A stretch of 64,000 nt of DNA from Gymnorhina tibicen (Eukaryota > Chordata > Aves > Passeriformes > Artamidae), in contig VXAZ01001045.1 of the NCBI GenBank assembly GCA_013399875.1, positions 1,160,661 through 1,224,660 of the forward strand. The letters are read 5' to 3'. Shown here one piece after another: positions 49,554-62,689 of the stretch. Position numbers and translations under genes: made by a program. Position 1 is the first letter of the stretch. Each line of letters starts with the position of its first letter. A model generated the notes under the pieces. It was not told the DNA's origin. It ran no database searches and saw only the letters and a program-made list of their open reading frames with translations.

Positions 49554-50333
49554 TAAGTAAATCCCATAAAATCCGCTGGCTTTGGAGGGAAGAGAAGTAT
49601 TTAGAGTATTAAAGTCTTGAAAACTATTAAAATTACTTGAAATACCTCTCTTAACACTACTGAGATTTGACTTTTAGATCACAGTGTCTCAAGATGCTTT
49701 TAACAGAACAGACTGTTGGTAAATGCTGGTATTTATCTAAATAGTCTATCTAAAATGGATAGATTATTCAGAAATAGTCTATCCATGAAAATGCCATTTG
49801 AAGTATAAACTATAGTTTTGAATTACGCATAGGAAAAAATAAACAATAGTAAAATGGCTTAAAATTTTTTGATTATTTAAATTTAAATTAAATTGAATAT
49901 ATTTAAATATATTTGACTATTCAAATTTTATATTTGGCTATGCATACTATATGTTTACAGAAATATTTAAAACCAAAGTGTTTTTTCATGATTTCTTCTG
50001 TTTCTTGGATTTCAAAGTATTTACTTGCCTTAGCAGGTTCTCAAAAATGTATACTTTTGTGGAATACAGGTTTAAAGACAATTCTGTCTTTGTAGCAGTG
50101 ATCAATCGGCAAAGAAAAAAATATTGCTAGTAATTTTTATGACAGAAATCAATATGCCATGCTTAATGTATTTATTGTGTGGTTATTAATATTGTGATTT
50201 CTTTTTTTGTAATCTTGAAAAACAGCATTACAGGTGATTTATTAGGTAACTTCTTTTTTTACCATTTGTGACTCATAACCATGCATTTCTTTGCTTCATT
50301 TACTGAAGAGCACTATATGTTTTTTCCTAACAG

Positions 50334-50417
50334 GAAAAATTTCTGCTGTAACTAAAATGACATCATGCTGCCTCCTATGGGGGAATGCTGAAGCCTTCTC
50401 AAAAATACAACACAGTG
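50334..50417 (+). other. Candidate 84-bp exon (5' UTR or first coding exon)
   Basis: A strong acceptor, TATGTTTTTTCCTAACAG, ends at 50333. An 84-base segment ends at a near-consensus donor, CACAGTG|GTAAGT, with GT at 50418-50419. One frame (two leading bases, 27 codons, one trailing base) is open throughout and has an ATG with A at -3 (50357) starting MTSCCLLWGNAEAF. Another frame has an ATG at 50385 encoding MLKPSQKYNTV up to the exon edge in phase 0, with upstream stops. It could be a second 5' exon of the gene starting in the CpG island, but pseudo-exons of this quality also occur by chance. Gene not recognised. Confidence 0.35.
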
Positions 50418-50424
50418 GTAAGTA

Positions 50425-53400
50425 CTAAAAGTATGTTCATAACAATTCCTTTTTTCGTAAAAATATGTAAAAGAAAGATAGAAAGTCTCTGTTGCTGGTG
50501 TTCTTAAATGTGTTTGAAATATCTTTGCAATATATACATCCAGTTAAAATGTTTGTTTACCACACGTTCATCCAATGAGACATGGAATACAGTGCATTCT
50601 AAGCATTAGCACTGTTTATGTGCTTACTCATGATAAGCATGAATCGTTATTATTTTTCAGTTCTATAAGTATTGAATGATGCCAATCAGTTTGTAATTAA
50701 AAGACATGATATTAAGCCTGGCTATTGTGATGCTGCTACTCAGTAAGGTTTGGGAGTTCCCGGCCACACTGTACCAGACAGAGCTGGCACCCTTCAGTTT
50801 GCAAGACAAGGTTGGGTTCCAGAGTTCTTACGGGGCTGCATTAAAAAAGAGGCTTGGTTGCTCTTTCCATGTTGTTACCATAAAGATTGATTTTTTTCCT
50901 CTCAGTTTTTAGCAAAATATGAGAGAACATATTTTAATGCACAGCATACACACAGGTAACACACGTAGTTAGATATATGTGTATATATATGCACACAGAT
51001 ATATAAACATTCTTATTATATCAATAAGAAATATGTGACAAGGGTTTAATTTAGAAATCTATGCATTGAATATATTCTGTTTATAAAACACCTTAATCTA
51101 ATTACCGTTCTTCCATACTGTGCCTGACACATTGATTAATGAGAAGGGAATGAGATATGCAAGTGACCAGAAAAGTTTCTCTGGTGCACATTCTTCCTTT
51201 TCACTTTATATTATCCATGAACTTCAAAGCATGCGACTTTTTCTGTAATCATTGCACTACATGTAGTACAATGACGTTTCAATTTTGTGTTGACACTGGA
51301 ACCTAAATTCAAGGAGAAGGAATAATAATATATCTGATGTGATAATAAAGTCATGAATAAGCAATAATTCAAAGTGTGACAGGTTAGTTATGAGAATAGA
51401 GGATACTATTATGTGAAGTATAAAATTCAGACAAAGAAAATAACAGCTTTGAAAATTCCTGTGATTTGCATCACTGAACCATGTTTATTCCAATTTGTAG
51501 CAATTTACATGTAATTGAACAAAAAATACTTTATGAACAGGGGCCTGTTTAATAGTTTAGCATCCACACTGATTGTGATAATAGCTGAACTCTTAGGGCT
51601 TATATAGTGAGCAATACAATATGCATGATTGACATACATAGAATTCAATTACTCGACTTCAGAGAACTCATGACATTTTTTTTTCAGGAATGAGGAAAGC
51701 AAGTGATATAAAGAATACAAGGCTCATATAAAGCTGAAGTCAAAGTTGAAGCAGTAACAATTTCTTTGAAACTAATGAATTGTGGTACATTTACCTTGCC
51801 TGGCACTAGAATAAGCCACAGCTGTGTTTCAAGAAGGGAAAGTCTCATCTCAAGATAATCACAGTACACTGAAATAGACCACAGAAGCTGGAGAGAGGAT
51901 TCTGAAGGGGAAACTGAGGGATGGTGTGATATTAGTTTTTTCTGTTTTCTCAGCATTTTGTTCATAACGCACAGCAGGAAAGTCAGAGAGAAGGAGAAGA
52001 AAAGGAAACAAACAACATTAAAACAGACAAGTGAGATGGAGCCTATTGATGTCTGGCTTTTAATTCACACTGCCAGTTAGTGAACATCAGAAGCCAGCTG
52101 TGCCTTTTGAAAATTTCCTTGTTCATGTGAGGTGATAATTGGACTATACATTAAAAAAAACAACCAAAGAAAAAAAGATTAGAAAATTAAGTTATAAATC
52201 AGGACAAAATTTATTTCCACTTCTCTGCTAATTTTCTTAAGTAGCCACAAATATTTGTGTTCAACTGCCAACCCTGAGGTACTCCAAAATACACAACAGA
52301 AATACGGAAATATCTATTAATTTCCTTTTTGTCTAGAAAAGGTTTGTATTGAGAATATTTTCAGGGAACAAATAGAAATGGACCTGAAGGCTTTCAGGAA
52401 AATGTATAATCCAAGCCAAACTAACCTTAAAGTTGTATCTTCAGCAGATAACAGGGATCCATTTGGATGAACAGAAGAACAAAAAAGTTCAAAAGAATAA
52501 CTAGGAACAGTAGCTTGGACAGATTGAAACTATGACTTTGGCTATCTTGTACTCTTATATTTAAGAGAAATACAGAAAGAAATCCCTACATCTTGAACAC
52601 TTGAACTGCTTACTTGCTATCTTTCTCATCCATAATTCCAGATAAACTTCTTCAATGTGATAAACCCATGATCTTTCTCAAGAACAGAAAACATCAGTTT
52701 ATGTTTGGAGTACATGAAATGTGTTTTCTGGCAATGCACAATATAGTAGTAAAAACTGAAGCAAATGGCCCGTGCTTTGTCCTCAGATTTTGATCTTGCA
52801 TCAGAAGTGTAAGTGAGTTTAAATGGTGGGATTTTGTTCTCGAATCCCAACCTGACAGCTGAATGTGCAGATGGAGCCCTGTGGTAGTCTGTGAAGTGCT
52901 GTGTCGTTTCTTTGATGTAGCCACATACTGTCAGATTCTTGATCATGTTCTCAGACTCTGATCAAACCTTCTGTCTTGTATCATTTATGGTAACAAATGT
53001 GAAGGAAAAATAAAGCCTTTATATTAGAAGGCAGGAATAAATTGTTCCAGTTTTAGTCTTGGGAGTTTTAGGAAACAGATCAACTCTTTATTCTCTGAGG
53101 AAAATCAGGGCACAGTATAATTCTCATTCTTAGAGCTTTCAGCTGTCCTCAGCTTACTTCTCAGCTCTTGGGATTCAGATGAGAATCTTTGCCTTCCTCT
53201 TGTCAGGATTTAAGACTGTACGTGAAAGTGCACTCAGCTGAGCAGTCCAACCTCTGGTTAAGCAGAGTCTTCAACTCCTCCAGTTTTCTTTTTAGGCTCT
53301 CACTGATTTTATACTCTTAGGTGTAAAAAAAATGCTCCCCACGTTTTTTCTGTCTTGATGAAATATTTGCACAATTTTAGCATGGAAATCCATCAGTTAT

Positions 53401-55290
53401 GTAGGCTCCTAAGACCTGTACTATGATACATAGGCTCTGCTGACATTATAGTGCACATTCTTCCTACCAATTCTCTTAATTTTGAAACACAAGGAAGGAA
53501 GAAAGGAAAGAACCCAGTTTAAAATTCTTCCCTTTTATAAAGATAGAAGGTATGTTTTCCAGACTGAAACATAAGTGATAAGCCGGAGCAACTAAGGAAG
53601 CTACCAGTTGAACCCAGACTGATGGCCTGGTCATGTCAATTAATTGAGGCTGGTGCTCAGCATTTCAGTAGGTTTCCAAATTGGAAACTGTATCTTCTTA
53701 AAGAAATTCCAGTAGTGTAAATTGAATTTAACACCTACTGTTTGGAAATTTAACCAGGCTTTAATGAGAGTTTGTCTAGATTTGGTTTAGGATGTTCTAA
53801 AGCTCTCTATGCATCTACAAATTTGTTTCCAGGGAGAGTATTCTGAAACTGTAAATCCAGTGTAGTTAACTGCGTCTCAGTTGATCTAGAAAAAATAAAT
53901 TAAGTTTCATTATCTGCTTTGCTGTGAGATGTTACTGGTAAATCTAATCTTAGCAAATCCATTACATCACTGATACTAGGGTGTGTTTTCCATTAAAGGT
54001 AGAGACCTACTGTGAATAGTGGAATCAAAATATTCAGATTCTCTAATGAATATTGGTAATTCCTTGCTTCCATTTGAATTCAAAGTGATGTATCCATTAA
54101 TTTTTTATTCCAATATTTAGTTTTGTATTTTGGTATTACTGGCCTAAAGTACCTAACAGTAGGTAAACTCTAATGATCTCCACCAATATGTGAATTTCTG
54201 AAGCACCCAAGTGAGAATGGAATACATTTTCAAGTATTACTCAGATATGAAATAGCAAACACCAAAACTTTCCAGTTCATTAAATTTACTTTCAGGTGGC
54301 AATGTAATTGAATAATTTTAAAACTTCTTCCTAAGTTCATTAGCTTTATTAAAAGCTTTGGGAAGATAGTTAAACAATTTTATAAAAGCATGAGTCATGA
54401 TTGTCTTGAATCTTTAAGACTCATAGACTGTTCTTATCTAAGTAATGCTTCCAGAAATATAATTGATTTTGTAGAAAATTAATTTGAACATAACATTACA
54501 CAAAATATTGTACAACAATAACAGAGAATGGTTAAAGTTGTGTAATTTCAACATTATACAGACTTCATGGATAATGGGAGTTCACTGAATCATAACATCT
54601 TGAGTAATAAGTAAAAGTGAAATAAAAAATAATCACACTGTTTTGCACAGGCAGCTCATTTAAAGTTCAGTTATGTTCAATTCAAAGAACTGGAGTGCAA
54701 ATTTTACTATCTCAGTGTTTAAACTTGAAAATATTTTATCATTGTGCCTCATATAATTTAAATCTACTGTACTGAATAACAGGTAGTGAGTGATTTATAT
54801 CTGTTATATATATTTCTACAGGGAACTCTTAACTCTTAAAAAAAAGTTCATAATAACTCAGTGTTGGGTTTTTTTCTAAAAATAGTAAAGCTTTTGAGCA
54901 CAAGATTCCAGTGTAAATGAATTACAGGCAAGCAGTTGTCCTCTTCCTGTCCAGAACACAGTGCATCTTCATTTTTAACCACAAGACCACAGTTTGTTTT
55001 GTTTGGACAACTCGGTAGTTGACAGGAAGACGATCTATACCTCTTAATAAATATCCCTTTACTTGCTGTTCAGCAGTTGTCTTCCTCAGTTTTCATGTAA
55101 AAGGAATAGCTCTGTGTAACGGCAAAATCTTGTGTCTTTCTGGTATCCCCATGACTTAATTTGAGCTCTGAACCCTGAAGTTCAAGTTTCTTTTAGAAAC
55201 AAGTGACAGAAGATGATTTCTGGGATCATCAACTCCAGCTTTTATAACAGGGGATGACCATATCATGCAAGTCTTTTTATACAGGTTGTA
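50425..55290. other. Non-coding AT-rich DNA
   Basis: No exon or mobile element recognised in about 4.9 kb. A TA/TG-rich patch occurs near 50970-51005. Minus-strand frames at 52626-52946 lack recognised domains. Confidence 0.55.
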
Positions 55291-55299
55291 ATCTAGGTT

Positions 55300-56303
55300 T
55301 GGAAACCAAGGGCTACATTGATTACTGGTGGAAACCAGTAATGAATGATGTCTCTCAAAGGCCCATACTGGGACAATGCTATTAAATATCTTCATCAGTA
55401 ACATAGACAATGGGATTCAATGCACCTCAGCAAGTCTGTGGATGAGTGGTGCAACTAATTCACTTGAGGGAAGAAATGCCATCCAGGGGTACTTCAGCAG
55501 GCTGGAGGAATGCATCCATGAAAACTTAGTGAAGTTCAGCAAGACCGGTATAAGGTCCTGCACCTGTGTCATGGCAATATCCATTATCAGTAGGGGCTGG
55601 ATGGTGAATGGATTAAAAGTAGCCTTGCAAGGACTTGGAGGTACTGGTGGATGAGAAACTGTTAATGAGTCAGCAATGTGTGTCTGCAGCCCAGAAAGTC
55701 AACTGTACTCAGGGTTGCATCAAAAGAAGTAGCCAAAAGGTCGATGGCAGTGATTCTGCTCCTTTAGTCTTCTCTGGTGAAACCGCACCTTGGAATACTA
55801 CATCCAGTTCTGGAGTCCTCAACACTATAAAGACATGGACATGTTTGAGTGGGTCCAAAGGCCGGCCACAAAGATGATCAGAGGACTGGAGCACCTTGCT
55901 TGTGAAGACAGACTGAGACAGTTGGATTTGTTCAGCCTGGAGAAGGCTCTTACGAGGCCTTACTGCAGCCTTTCAATATATAAAAAAGGGCTGATAAGAA
56001 ATGTGGAGAGAGACTTTTTATCAGGGCCTGTAGTGACAGGAAGCAAAGGGGAATGTCTTTAAACTGAAGTAGCATAGATTTAGAGGGGCTGTAAGGAAGA
56101 AGTTCTTTATTGCAAGGGTGGCGAGATACAGGAACAGGTTGCCCAGAGAAGTTGTGGATGTCCCATCCCTGGAAGTGCTCAAAGAAGGGTGGTTTTGAGC
56201 AACCTGATCTAGTGGGTGGCATCCCTGCTCATGGCAGGGAGGTTGGAACTAGATAGTCTTAAAGGTCCCTTGCAACCAAAACCATTTTATAATTTTATGA
56301 TAT
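55300..56303 (+). mobile_element. CR1 LINE, 3' half, decayed
   Basis: Beginning in the reverse transcriptase palm (NIFISNIDNGIQCTSASLW, where CR1 normally reads NIFINDLDxGIECTLSKF), the plus strand runs through ORF2 C-terminal blocks: [23 protein letters not shown] and [20 protein letters not shown], then SLEKALTRPY. The 3' UTR follows, with GGTTGCCCAGAGAAGTTGTGG. It ends near 56303 in a degraded tail, AACCATTTTATAATTTTATGA. Frameshifts and stops divide these blocks across frames. The catalytic FADD block is replaced by unrelated residues. The 5' edge is approximate. Confidence 0.92.
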
Positions 56304-56309
56304 CTCTGT

Positions 56310-58055
56310 ATAATATCATACAGTGATTATCTATGCATGTTTATAAAACATGCAAGAGTGTTAAGGTAAATGGCTGAGAATATACGTAACTGATCAATTT
56401 TAACGCTCATATAGCAGTAAAGGTAGTGCTGTATGCACCTCAGCATCAGAACTGGAATTTGGAGATGAAGTAGAAAATCAGTAATGATGAAATCACATTC
56501 TGGGGTTTTCTTTTGAGTTTTAAAGAAATTGTATCACACTGAAACCCTTGTGACTAATGCCCTCAATGTAGCTATTTGCAGCTGATTTCATAGTTGTGTA
56601 CCCTAGCCATAGTATGAGGTTGTTAGTCAAACAGCACATCAGAAGAATTGAGGTTTTTGATTCTTTCAGACAGATTTGGGTTTTATAAATAGGCTTTCAG
56701 TACAGTTTTAGGAAAAAAACTTCCAGCACCACTCCAGAGGGCCTGGATATCCCATACATTCTATGTTGTATCTGCTAAAATACTGAATTACTTCCCTTCT
56801 GTGCCAAATGCAAGTAATCCAACACAATTATGCTAATCACTGCCCTGAAAACAAATTGATACAGCTGTTGAGTGACTAGGGAAGATGATGGCATATCTCT
56901 TTCTTTTTTGAAAGAAAAAAATAAAATGCTTTTGCCAGCAGGAAGCCAAACTGCTTGTAGAAATTACTTAGAATTGAAAATCACTATTTGATTCTGAAGG
57001 TAAATATGTTTGTTTGTATATATGAATACAAAATACATTTAGCTTTAATTGCATGCCAATTTAGACCCAGATAGCTGGTATTGTACAGCATTTTTTTAGA
57101 GCGCTATTTTGTTTTTATTTTCTGTTGCTGTTGTGCAAAATATATACACACGCGCACACACATAGTGTTTTCTATTGGATCTTAAATATGGACGCTGAAA
57201 GTATCTAAAACACTCTTTCTACCAGGTTTGTTATCAACACCCCACACACATTTTCTTTCATATATACTGCTTTGCATTCCATTTTTTTTCCCAAGAAAAA
57301 AGCCAGAGAAAGGGAACATAACACAAATATGGTAATATTGTTATCCACAATTTAAAAAAAATGCTCAGAATATCTGAGTCCAGGTGAAACTCCTCAGGAT
57401 AAGTAAAATCAGATTCTGTCAGCTTTCATTATAGCTCTATTTCTTCTGAAGATGTATAAAGTAGTACTATTCTCTTTTTCACCTGGTTGCAGCTGTATTA
57501 ATAGCAGTGGCGATTTGCTCTTCTGCGCTCGCAGCATGAACATGGATTTAAAGCTTACACAACTATTCACAGAATGTTAGAAAAATCAGCTTAAATTTTT
57601 ATATTTCAATATGACTTCAGGAAGTAGCTGACAAAATTTGATGCCTATTTATAATCTTAAAAAGCTGCATTTTTTCTTGGTGTAGGAAATTAATAACCTG
57701 CAACCAAATAATTATTAAAATTGTGGTTTGTGTCTCCATGGTGGAAACAAAACTATTCTATCTGGAACAAAATCATACATTTAATTCTAATGTAGTTTGC
57801 AGCAAAGGGAGTTAATTATAGCGAAAAATTGTGTTGCTTCTATCATTTGAGGCTTTTTGCTTTGCTTTAAAGGTATGTAGGTGATATTTCCTATTCTGTA
57901 TCATATCATTGTGGCTACTCTCATGGGTAGATATATGTCATGAATTTGATTCATAAACATGAGATGCAAATCCTTGAAAACTAGCTGTGAATAATGAGCA
58001 ATCTAACTGGTACACTGAGGTGCAGACTATTCTTACTTAAACAATGTCACCCAAA
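56310..58055. other. Non-coding AT-rich DNA
   Basis: No gene recognised. A short alternating AC/CG run lies near 57142-57161. Confidence 0.55.
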
Positions 58056-58140
58056 CAGGCTGCAGGTATCCCTCCTCAAGCAGAGGGGCTGGACCAGATG
58101 AACTCCAGAGGTCCCTTCCAACTTCAAACAATCTGTGATC
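58056..58140 (+). mobile_element. CR1 LINE 3' tail
   Basis: Roughly 85 bases match a CR1 terminus: CCTCAAGCAGAGGGGCTGGA, CCAGATGAACTCCAGAGGTC, CCTTCCAACTTCAAACAATC and TGTGATC. 5'-truncated, plus orientation. Confidence 0.85.
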
Positions 58141-58144
58141 TTCA

Positions 58145-60065
58145 TTTAGGAGCAATTCAATTTTTCTTTCACTGAATTTAAAATAACAGTATGACCCTTT
58201 CATTATATGGAAGTATCAAAAAGGATGGAAAAAATAAATAATGATGCTGAGTCACTTGAAAAGTTAGGTCATGAATAATTAGAGACTTAGCGTTTTTGTT
58301 GTTAATAAAGTTATGTTTAAAGGAAGAAAGTTAAAAGAAATATACCTCATTTGACCAAATGAAACAGAAGTAAATATTTTAAAGACTACTGAAATAGTTT
58401 TTATTTCATATTTTTTATAAAGTATTAGTGAAATACAACTCATTGAGTAGAATGGTGTGAGGCTACAATACAAAGTTCAAACAATGGCAGGACTAGAATC
58501 TGTTTTCATTAGAAGCCATCAAAACTAAAATGTATAAACAGTGAGGTAATAAGCTACATAAGGATACAATAAATTCTGATCCGATATATTCAGCATAAAG
58601 TGTATATTAATTTGAGAGCAGAATTCATTAAACAATATGTATCTGAAAGACAAAGCTTTTAGGATAGTGTAGAAATTAAGTGATCTGAGTTTATTAATTA
58701 ACAAAGCAGGAGTTTCAATAGAAGGGCTTGACAAAGAAAATATATGTATTAGAATTTCACCAATGAAAATTGAAGCTGGGACAGAGCAATCACAGCAATC
58801 ACACTAACAGGTCACTCTCTTGACAGCTTCATTGTCTTTTGGAATATGGATTTTCAGTGCTTTGAAATATTAGTATAGTATTAGTACAACTTTCTCTGAG
58901 CTTGTTGAAATTTAAATATTACCACAGTAATGACACATACCTCACACTATGAAGATAACTTTAAAAAAAGGAGTTAAAGAGTTATCAAAACTTGTGTTGA
59001 CCTTTATTTAAAGGAAGTCATTTGATAAAGAGTTTTATTTCTGTGAAAAACTGTGTCATGGGGAACTTAATTTAATTCCTTAGCTGAACAATTTTTCCCT
59101 ATAGCTGTTTATGGTTTATCATTTGAAATCTATATGCTGGAAATCATCAAAATCAGAAAACAAAACAAAAAAAAAAACTCAGTTTCTTTTTTGTTTGAAA
59201 CACAAAATATGTAATTGATATTGCCAGAATATGGGAGCAACACTTACAGTTTCTATTATTGGCAGTGTAGCTCCCATGGTCGGAAATGCAACCATCTTGG
59301 TGTAAGACTTCAGGAAAGATAATTGCAAATATGCTGAAATTCAGGGCCAGAGAAATAATGAAGCAGGTGTCCTGGATGGTTATCTTCGATACCTATAGAA
59401 GACAATATTAGTTCCAAAAAAAGCAGTTAGCACTTTGCCAAGGTGATAGCTGTATCATCCTTTTGAGGGGTGGACTTCAAGGAGCAGCAGCTCTCTAAAC
59501 AAAGGCAAAAAGGAGATTTGATTTGCTTGTTCTGAGAATCAGTAAGAATACTGCTGAAAAAAACATACATGCATTTTCCCACCATTTAAAAATAAATAAT
59601 TATATACAGCTGCAAACAAGACCTTTAGAGGATGATCTTTTTCTCTCATGCCAAAGAAGGCATTATGGAAGGAATAATTTTGAAGAAAAAAGTATAAGTC
59701 AGATCACACAGGAATTACTGACATATCTCCAGTATGAGGTAGAATAATCTTCTCCTCTGTCAAAGGGATTTAATTGTCTGCCCTGACCTCCATCTGTTCT
59801 ATTAATTGACTGCATTAGTTTGTGGTAGATATTTTTGGTTGGTATTATGTTTTATTAGTGAGATTTCTTAAGATGATATAATAGAAGCACACAGGAAGCT
59901 GTAACTCCTGCCATGTGACAAGGTATATTTTTTCTCAATCCTGACCTAAATCAGTTGACTGAGGGCAGGAAAAAATAGATCAGTCCTTCCTAGTTAACCT
60001 GGCAGCTGCAAATTGTCTTCTGTCTGTGTTTTTTCTGCAATATCATCCCATATGGATATGATACA
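58145..60065. other. Non-coding AT-rich DNA
   Basis: No exon or mobile element recognised; open frames are short and random in composition. Confidence 0.55.
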
Positions 60066-60066
60066 A

Positions 60067-60119
60067 GAAAAAAAGAAAAAAAAAAAAAAAAAAAAANAAA
60101 AAAAAAAAAAAAAAAAAAA
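60067..60119 (+). repeat. Poly-A tract with one unknown base
   Basis: A 53-base run of A with a G near its left end and another at the right border, and N at 60097. No retrocopy or SINE body was recognised to its left, so it is not clearly a retroposon tail. The length is likely to be uncertain in the assembly. Confidence 0.95.
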
Positions 60120-60124
60120 GAACA

Positions 60125-61535
60125 ACCCAAAACCAAATAAATAAAGAAAACCAGAAACCCTTTACAAAATAAATGAAATAAATTCCTTCTACAAATTAAA
60201 AATCAATTTTACATTGATTGATTTGATGGGCATATTACTTTTCCTGTAGACAAAAGGAAGCTAAAAACAAATGACTGGGGAGAAGAAAAGAGTCACAGGA
60301 AATAACTGATTTGGAGAAAAGAATATGCTAGCAGTGTGCACTCTATGAGAAAGATTTGAGAATTAGAAAAGAACTGAGAAGGCTATGTGCAAAAGAGGAA
60401 AAGTATACGTACTTTTATAAGAGGACGTTTTCAAGCAGGGAAGAACAAGAGTAAGACAGGTCTTGAAAAGGTACCAAGGCATAATGTTTTGTCATGGAAT
60501 CAAATTGTTAAAAAATATTTCTCCTCATGTTTTAAAATGTAGTTTTACAGTCTTGTGAAAGCAGGTAGAGTGTGCTAAATAATACGGTAATAATAATATT
60601 GTATGGGTCTTGCTAGAAAGTAATTCATAAATGGTACTCATTGCAACCAAAAAATCATGGGAAACATGGTTTTTAAAAATAAATAACTCAGGTATTTCTA
60701 TTGTAATACTGTTTTTCCACAAACCTACCAGTTCTACGTTAGTAAAGGCTATTAGTATTAGGTGAAGATGGCAAAAATGGATAAACTTGTTCGCTAAAAA
60801 ATGATTTTACACCAAGGAAGATACATTGCAGCAGTCTTTAAAATAACTTGAAGATAACTATGGAAATAACAATATTAATGATAGCAATAATAAAAATAGC
60901 CCCAGAAAATAAAACTAATTGGACGGTAGGTGAGAAAATATCTGAATTTTAGTCTTACCTGTGTATACTGCATTTCCTACCAATGGATGCTATATCATCT
61001 TAGATAAACTATCACCACAATTAATGATAGAACAGACAAAAACTGTTAAGACACTCATAGCAGATGAGTGATTATAGTCATGAGGACTTTGTTCATGTAT
61101 GAAACAAACAAGAAATTTACAGGTTTCTTAACTCTGTGCTTATAAAGATAATTTCATATATATTGGTAAGAGATGAAAGAAAGAATCATCTTGCTGCAGC
61201 TCAGGACAGTTAGCTGTCTAATCTAGGCTAATCACTTGGGCTTTTTAAACATAATCTTCAGGATGTTTTCATAGTGGTTTACTTCAACTAATATTTAATG
61301 TCGAACACCAACATTACAGTAGGAAGAACTGCCGCCTGAAGTACGTGCTTCTGGTATAGACAGAATATCTGACTTGCTAATACACAGTTTGGGAGACGAA
61401 CATGAGCTTTAGTATTTGTTTCCAAGGTAGGGAAGGTACCTATTCATTGTGCTAGGCAAAGATGGAAGCATTCCAATAATGGGAGTGGAAGGATGAGCAG
61501 GAGGAGAAACGACAACTTCTATGGTTTTTGTTGGC
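60125..61535. other. Non-coding AT-rich DNA
   Basis: No gene or repeat recognised. Confidence 0.55.
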
Positions 61536-61689
61536 TTCTGTCTTGGTTTGAAAGACAGCTGTCTGTTAAGGAAAACAGGAGCCTCCCTTGCAATGGAAAA
61601 TGTAACCCCCTTCCCACTGAGTTATTATAATTTTGAAATTAAGGGGGCTTTCAGGCAAAGATATGAGGAATAGGAATAACAGTTCTTTA

Positions 61690-61699
61690 CTAATATATA

Positions 61700-61735
<36 letters not shown>

Positions 61736-61743
61736 TGTATGAC
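61690..61743 (+). repeat. (TA)n(TATG)n microsatellite inside LTR
   Basis: A run of TA dinucleotides passes directly into about nine TATG tetramers. Open frames across it give Tyr/Ile/His-rich repeats and are not genes. Confidence 0.95.
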
Positions 61744-61799
61744 AAGGCAAACAAAGCAGCAATAACTATGGCATGGAGTAACGACAAACAGAACCAGAC

Positions 61800-62340
61800 C
61801 CCAGTGACCCCTTCCCGGCTGTCAGGCCCTGTCCCCTTCGGTGCAGTGACGCTCACGGCCGGCAGGGGCGCTGGCGGCTCCCGCTGGGCAGGGCGGGTGC
61901 GATGGTTCCCCCGCGCCTGCAGGGGGCGCTCCGGAGCGAGCCCGGGGAGTACGCAGTGATGGCGGCTGGGCCAGGGCGGGAAGGGACGGAAGAAAGGCCT
62001 CACAAACCCCCTGGGGCAGCCGATCCCGGTGCCCCAGCAGGACCCTCGGGAACAGCAGGCTGGAACAGCAGGGATGAACACAAAATCCCGGGGGGATTGG
62101 TGAGATGTATCAAACTCCGGAGCTGCAGTGGGAACCCCAGGACGTCTGGGCAGGCAGGGGGTGCGGTGCTACAGTGCAGCGAAGGCTCGGAGCAGCAAAG
62201 GAATGGCGGGGCGGGGCAGCCGCGGCCCCGCTCCCAGAGGGCAGGGAAAGCCGGGCTTGGGATCCCGGGGCCCCCTGTGGCACCCGAGCAGATGGCGAAG
62301 AAGTTCCCCACCCTCAGTGAGGTAGGGTGTTAAATAGGGT
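61800..62340. other. CpG-rich core of the solo LTR
   Basis: GC and CpG content rise well above background in the middle of the LTR. Long frames on both strands (up to 171 codons) reflect GC-rich DNA with few stops. It could be mistaken for a gene promoter island; its position inside recognisable LTR ends argues against that. Confidence 0.7.
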
Positions 62341-62689
62341 CCCAGTGCAACAGCTGCTCCAGCAAGCAGAGCCCCACTCATGGTAGAAGGAAGGCAGCAG
62401 AAGGCAGAAGCCCACAGTGAGCAACAGCAGCTTCTCTCCCCTCCTAACGCTGAGAGAGCAAGAAGGCTGGGGGCACTACCCAACCCCCTTTTCCCAGTCC
62501 AGATCTTGTGGCATCTCTACCCTACACTTAACACCAGGTAAAAGAGGGCAGCCAACTGGATCCCTCCCCCTGTGGCCAGGTCTTTTGTTTCTCTTAAGTA
62601 CCCAGTCTTTACTGTCTCTTGGCAAAACATATGGGGAAAATTCTTTAAGAGAAAAACGAAAGGAGAACTCCTAAAACCCCAACAGCTGC

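Larger units (their letters stand above)
47510..50330. other. Non-coding AT-rich DNA
   Basis: No gene recognised. Contains a CT-rich stretch at about 48749-48797, a 9-bp perfect hairpin at 49529-49553 and a very AT-rich block near 49860-49935 with TTTAAATTTAAATTAAATTG. Confidence 0.55.
61539..62684 (+). mobile_element. Solo LTR of a passerine endogenous retrovirus type
   Basis: The left end, TGTCTTGGTTTGAAAGACAG, and the following AGGAGCCTCCCTTGCAATGG and ATTATAATTTTGAAATTAAG blocks match an LTR I recognise as widespread in songbird genomes. The right part contains GGGGAAAATTCTTTAAGAGA and ends CTAAAACCCCAACA. Flanking pentamers GCTTC (61534-61538) and GCTGC (62685-62689) agree at four of five positions, as expected for an aged 5-bp ERVL-type duplication. 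Inside are a TA/TATG microsatellite and a CpG-rich core of about 500 bases. No gag, pol or env sequence is present, so it is a solo LTR. The exact family name is uncertain. Confidence 0.75.

Noticed and set aside
61566..62333. Frames of 100-171 codons in the GC-rich segment
   Set aside because: They lie within a solo LTR, cross its microsatellite and occur on both strands.
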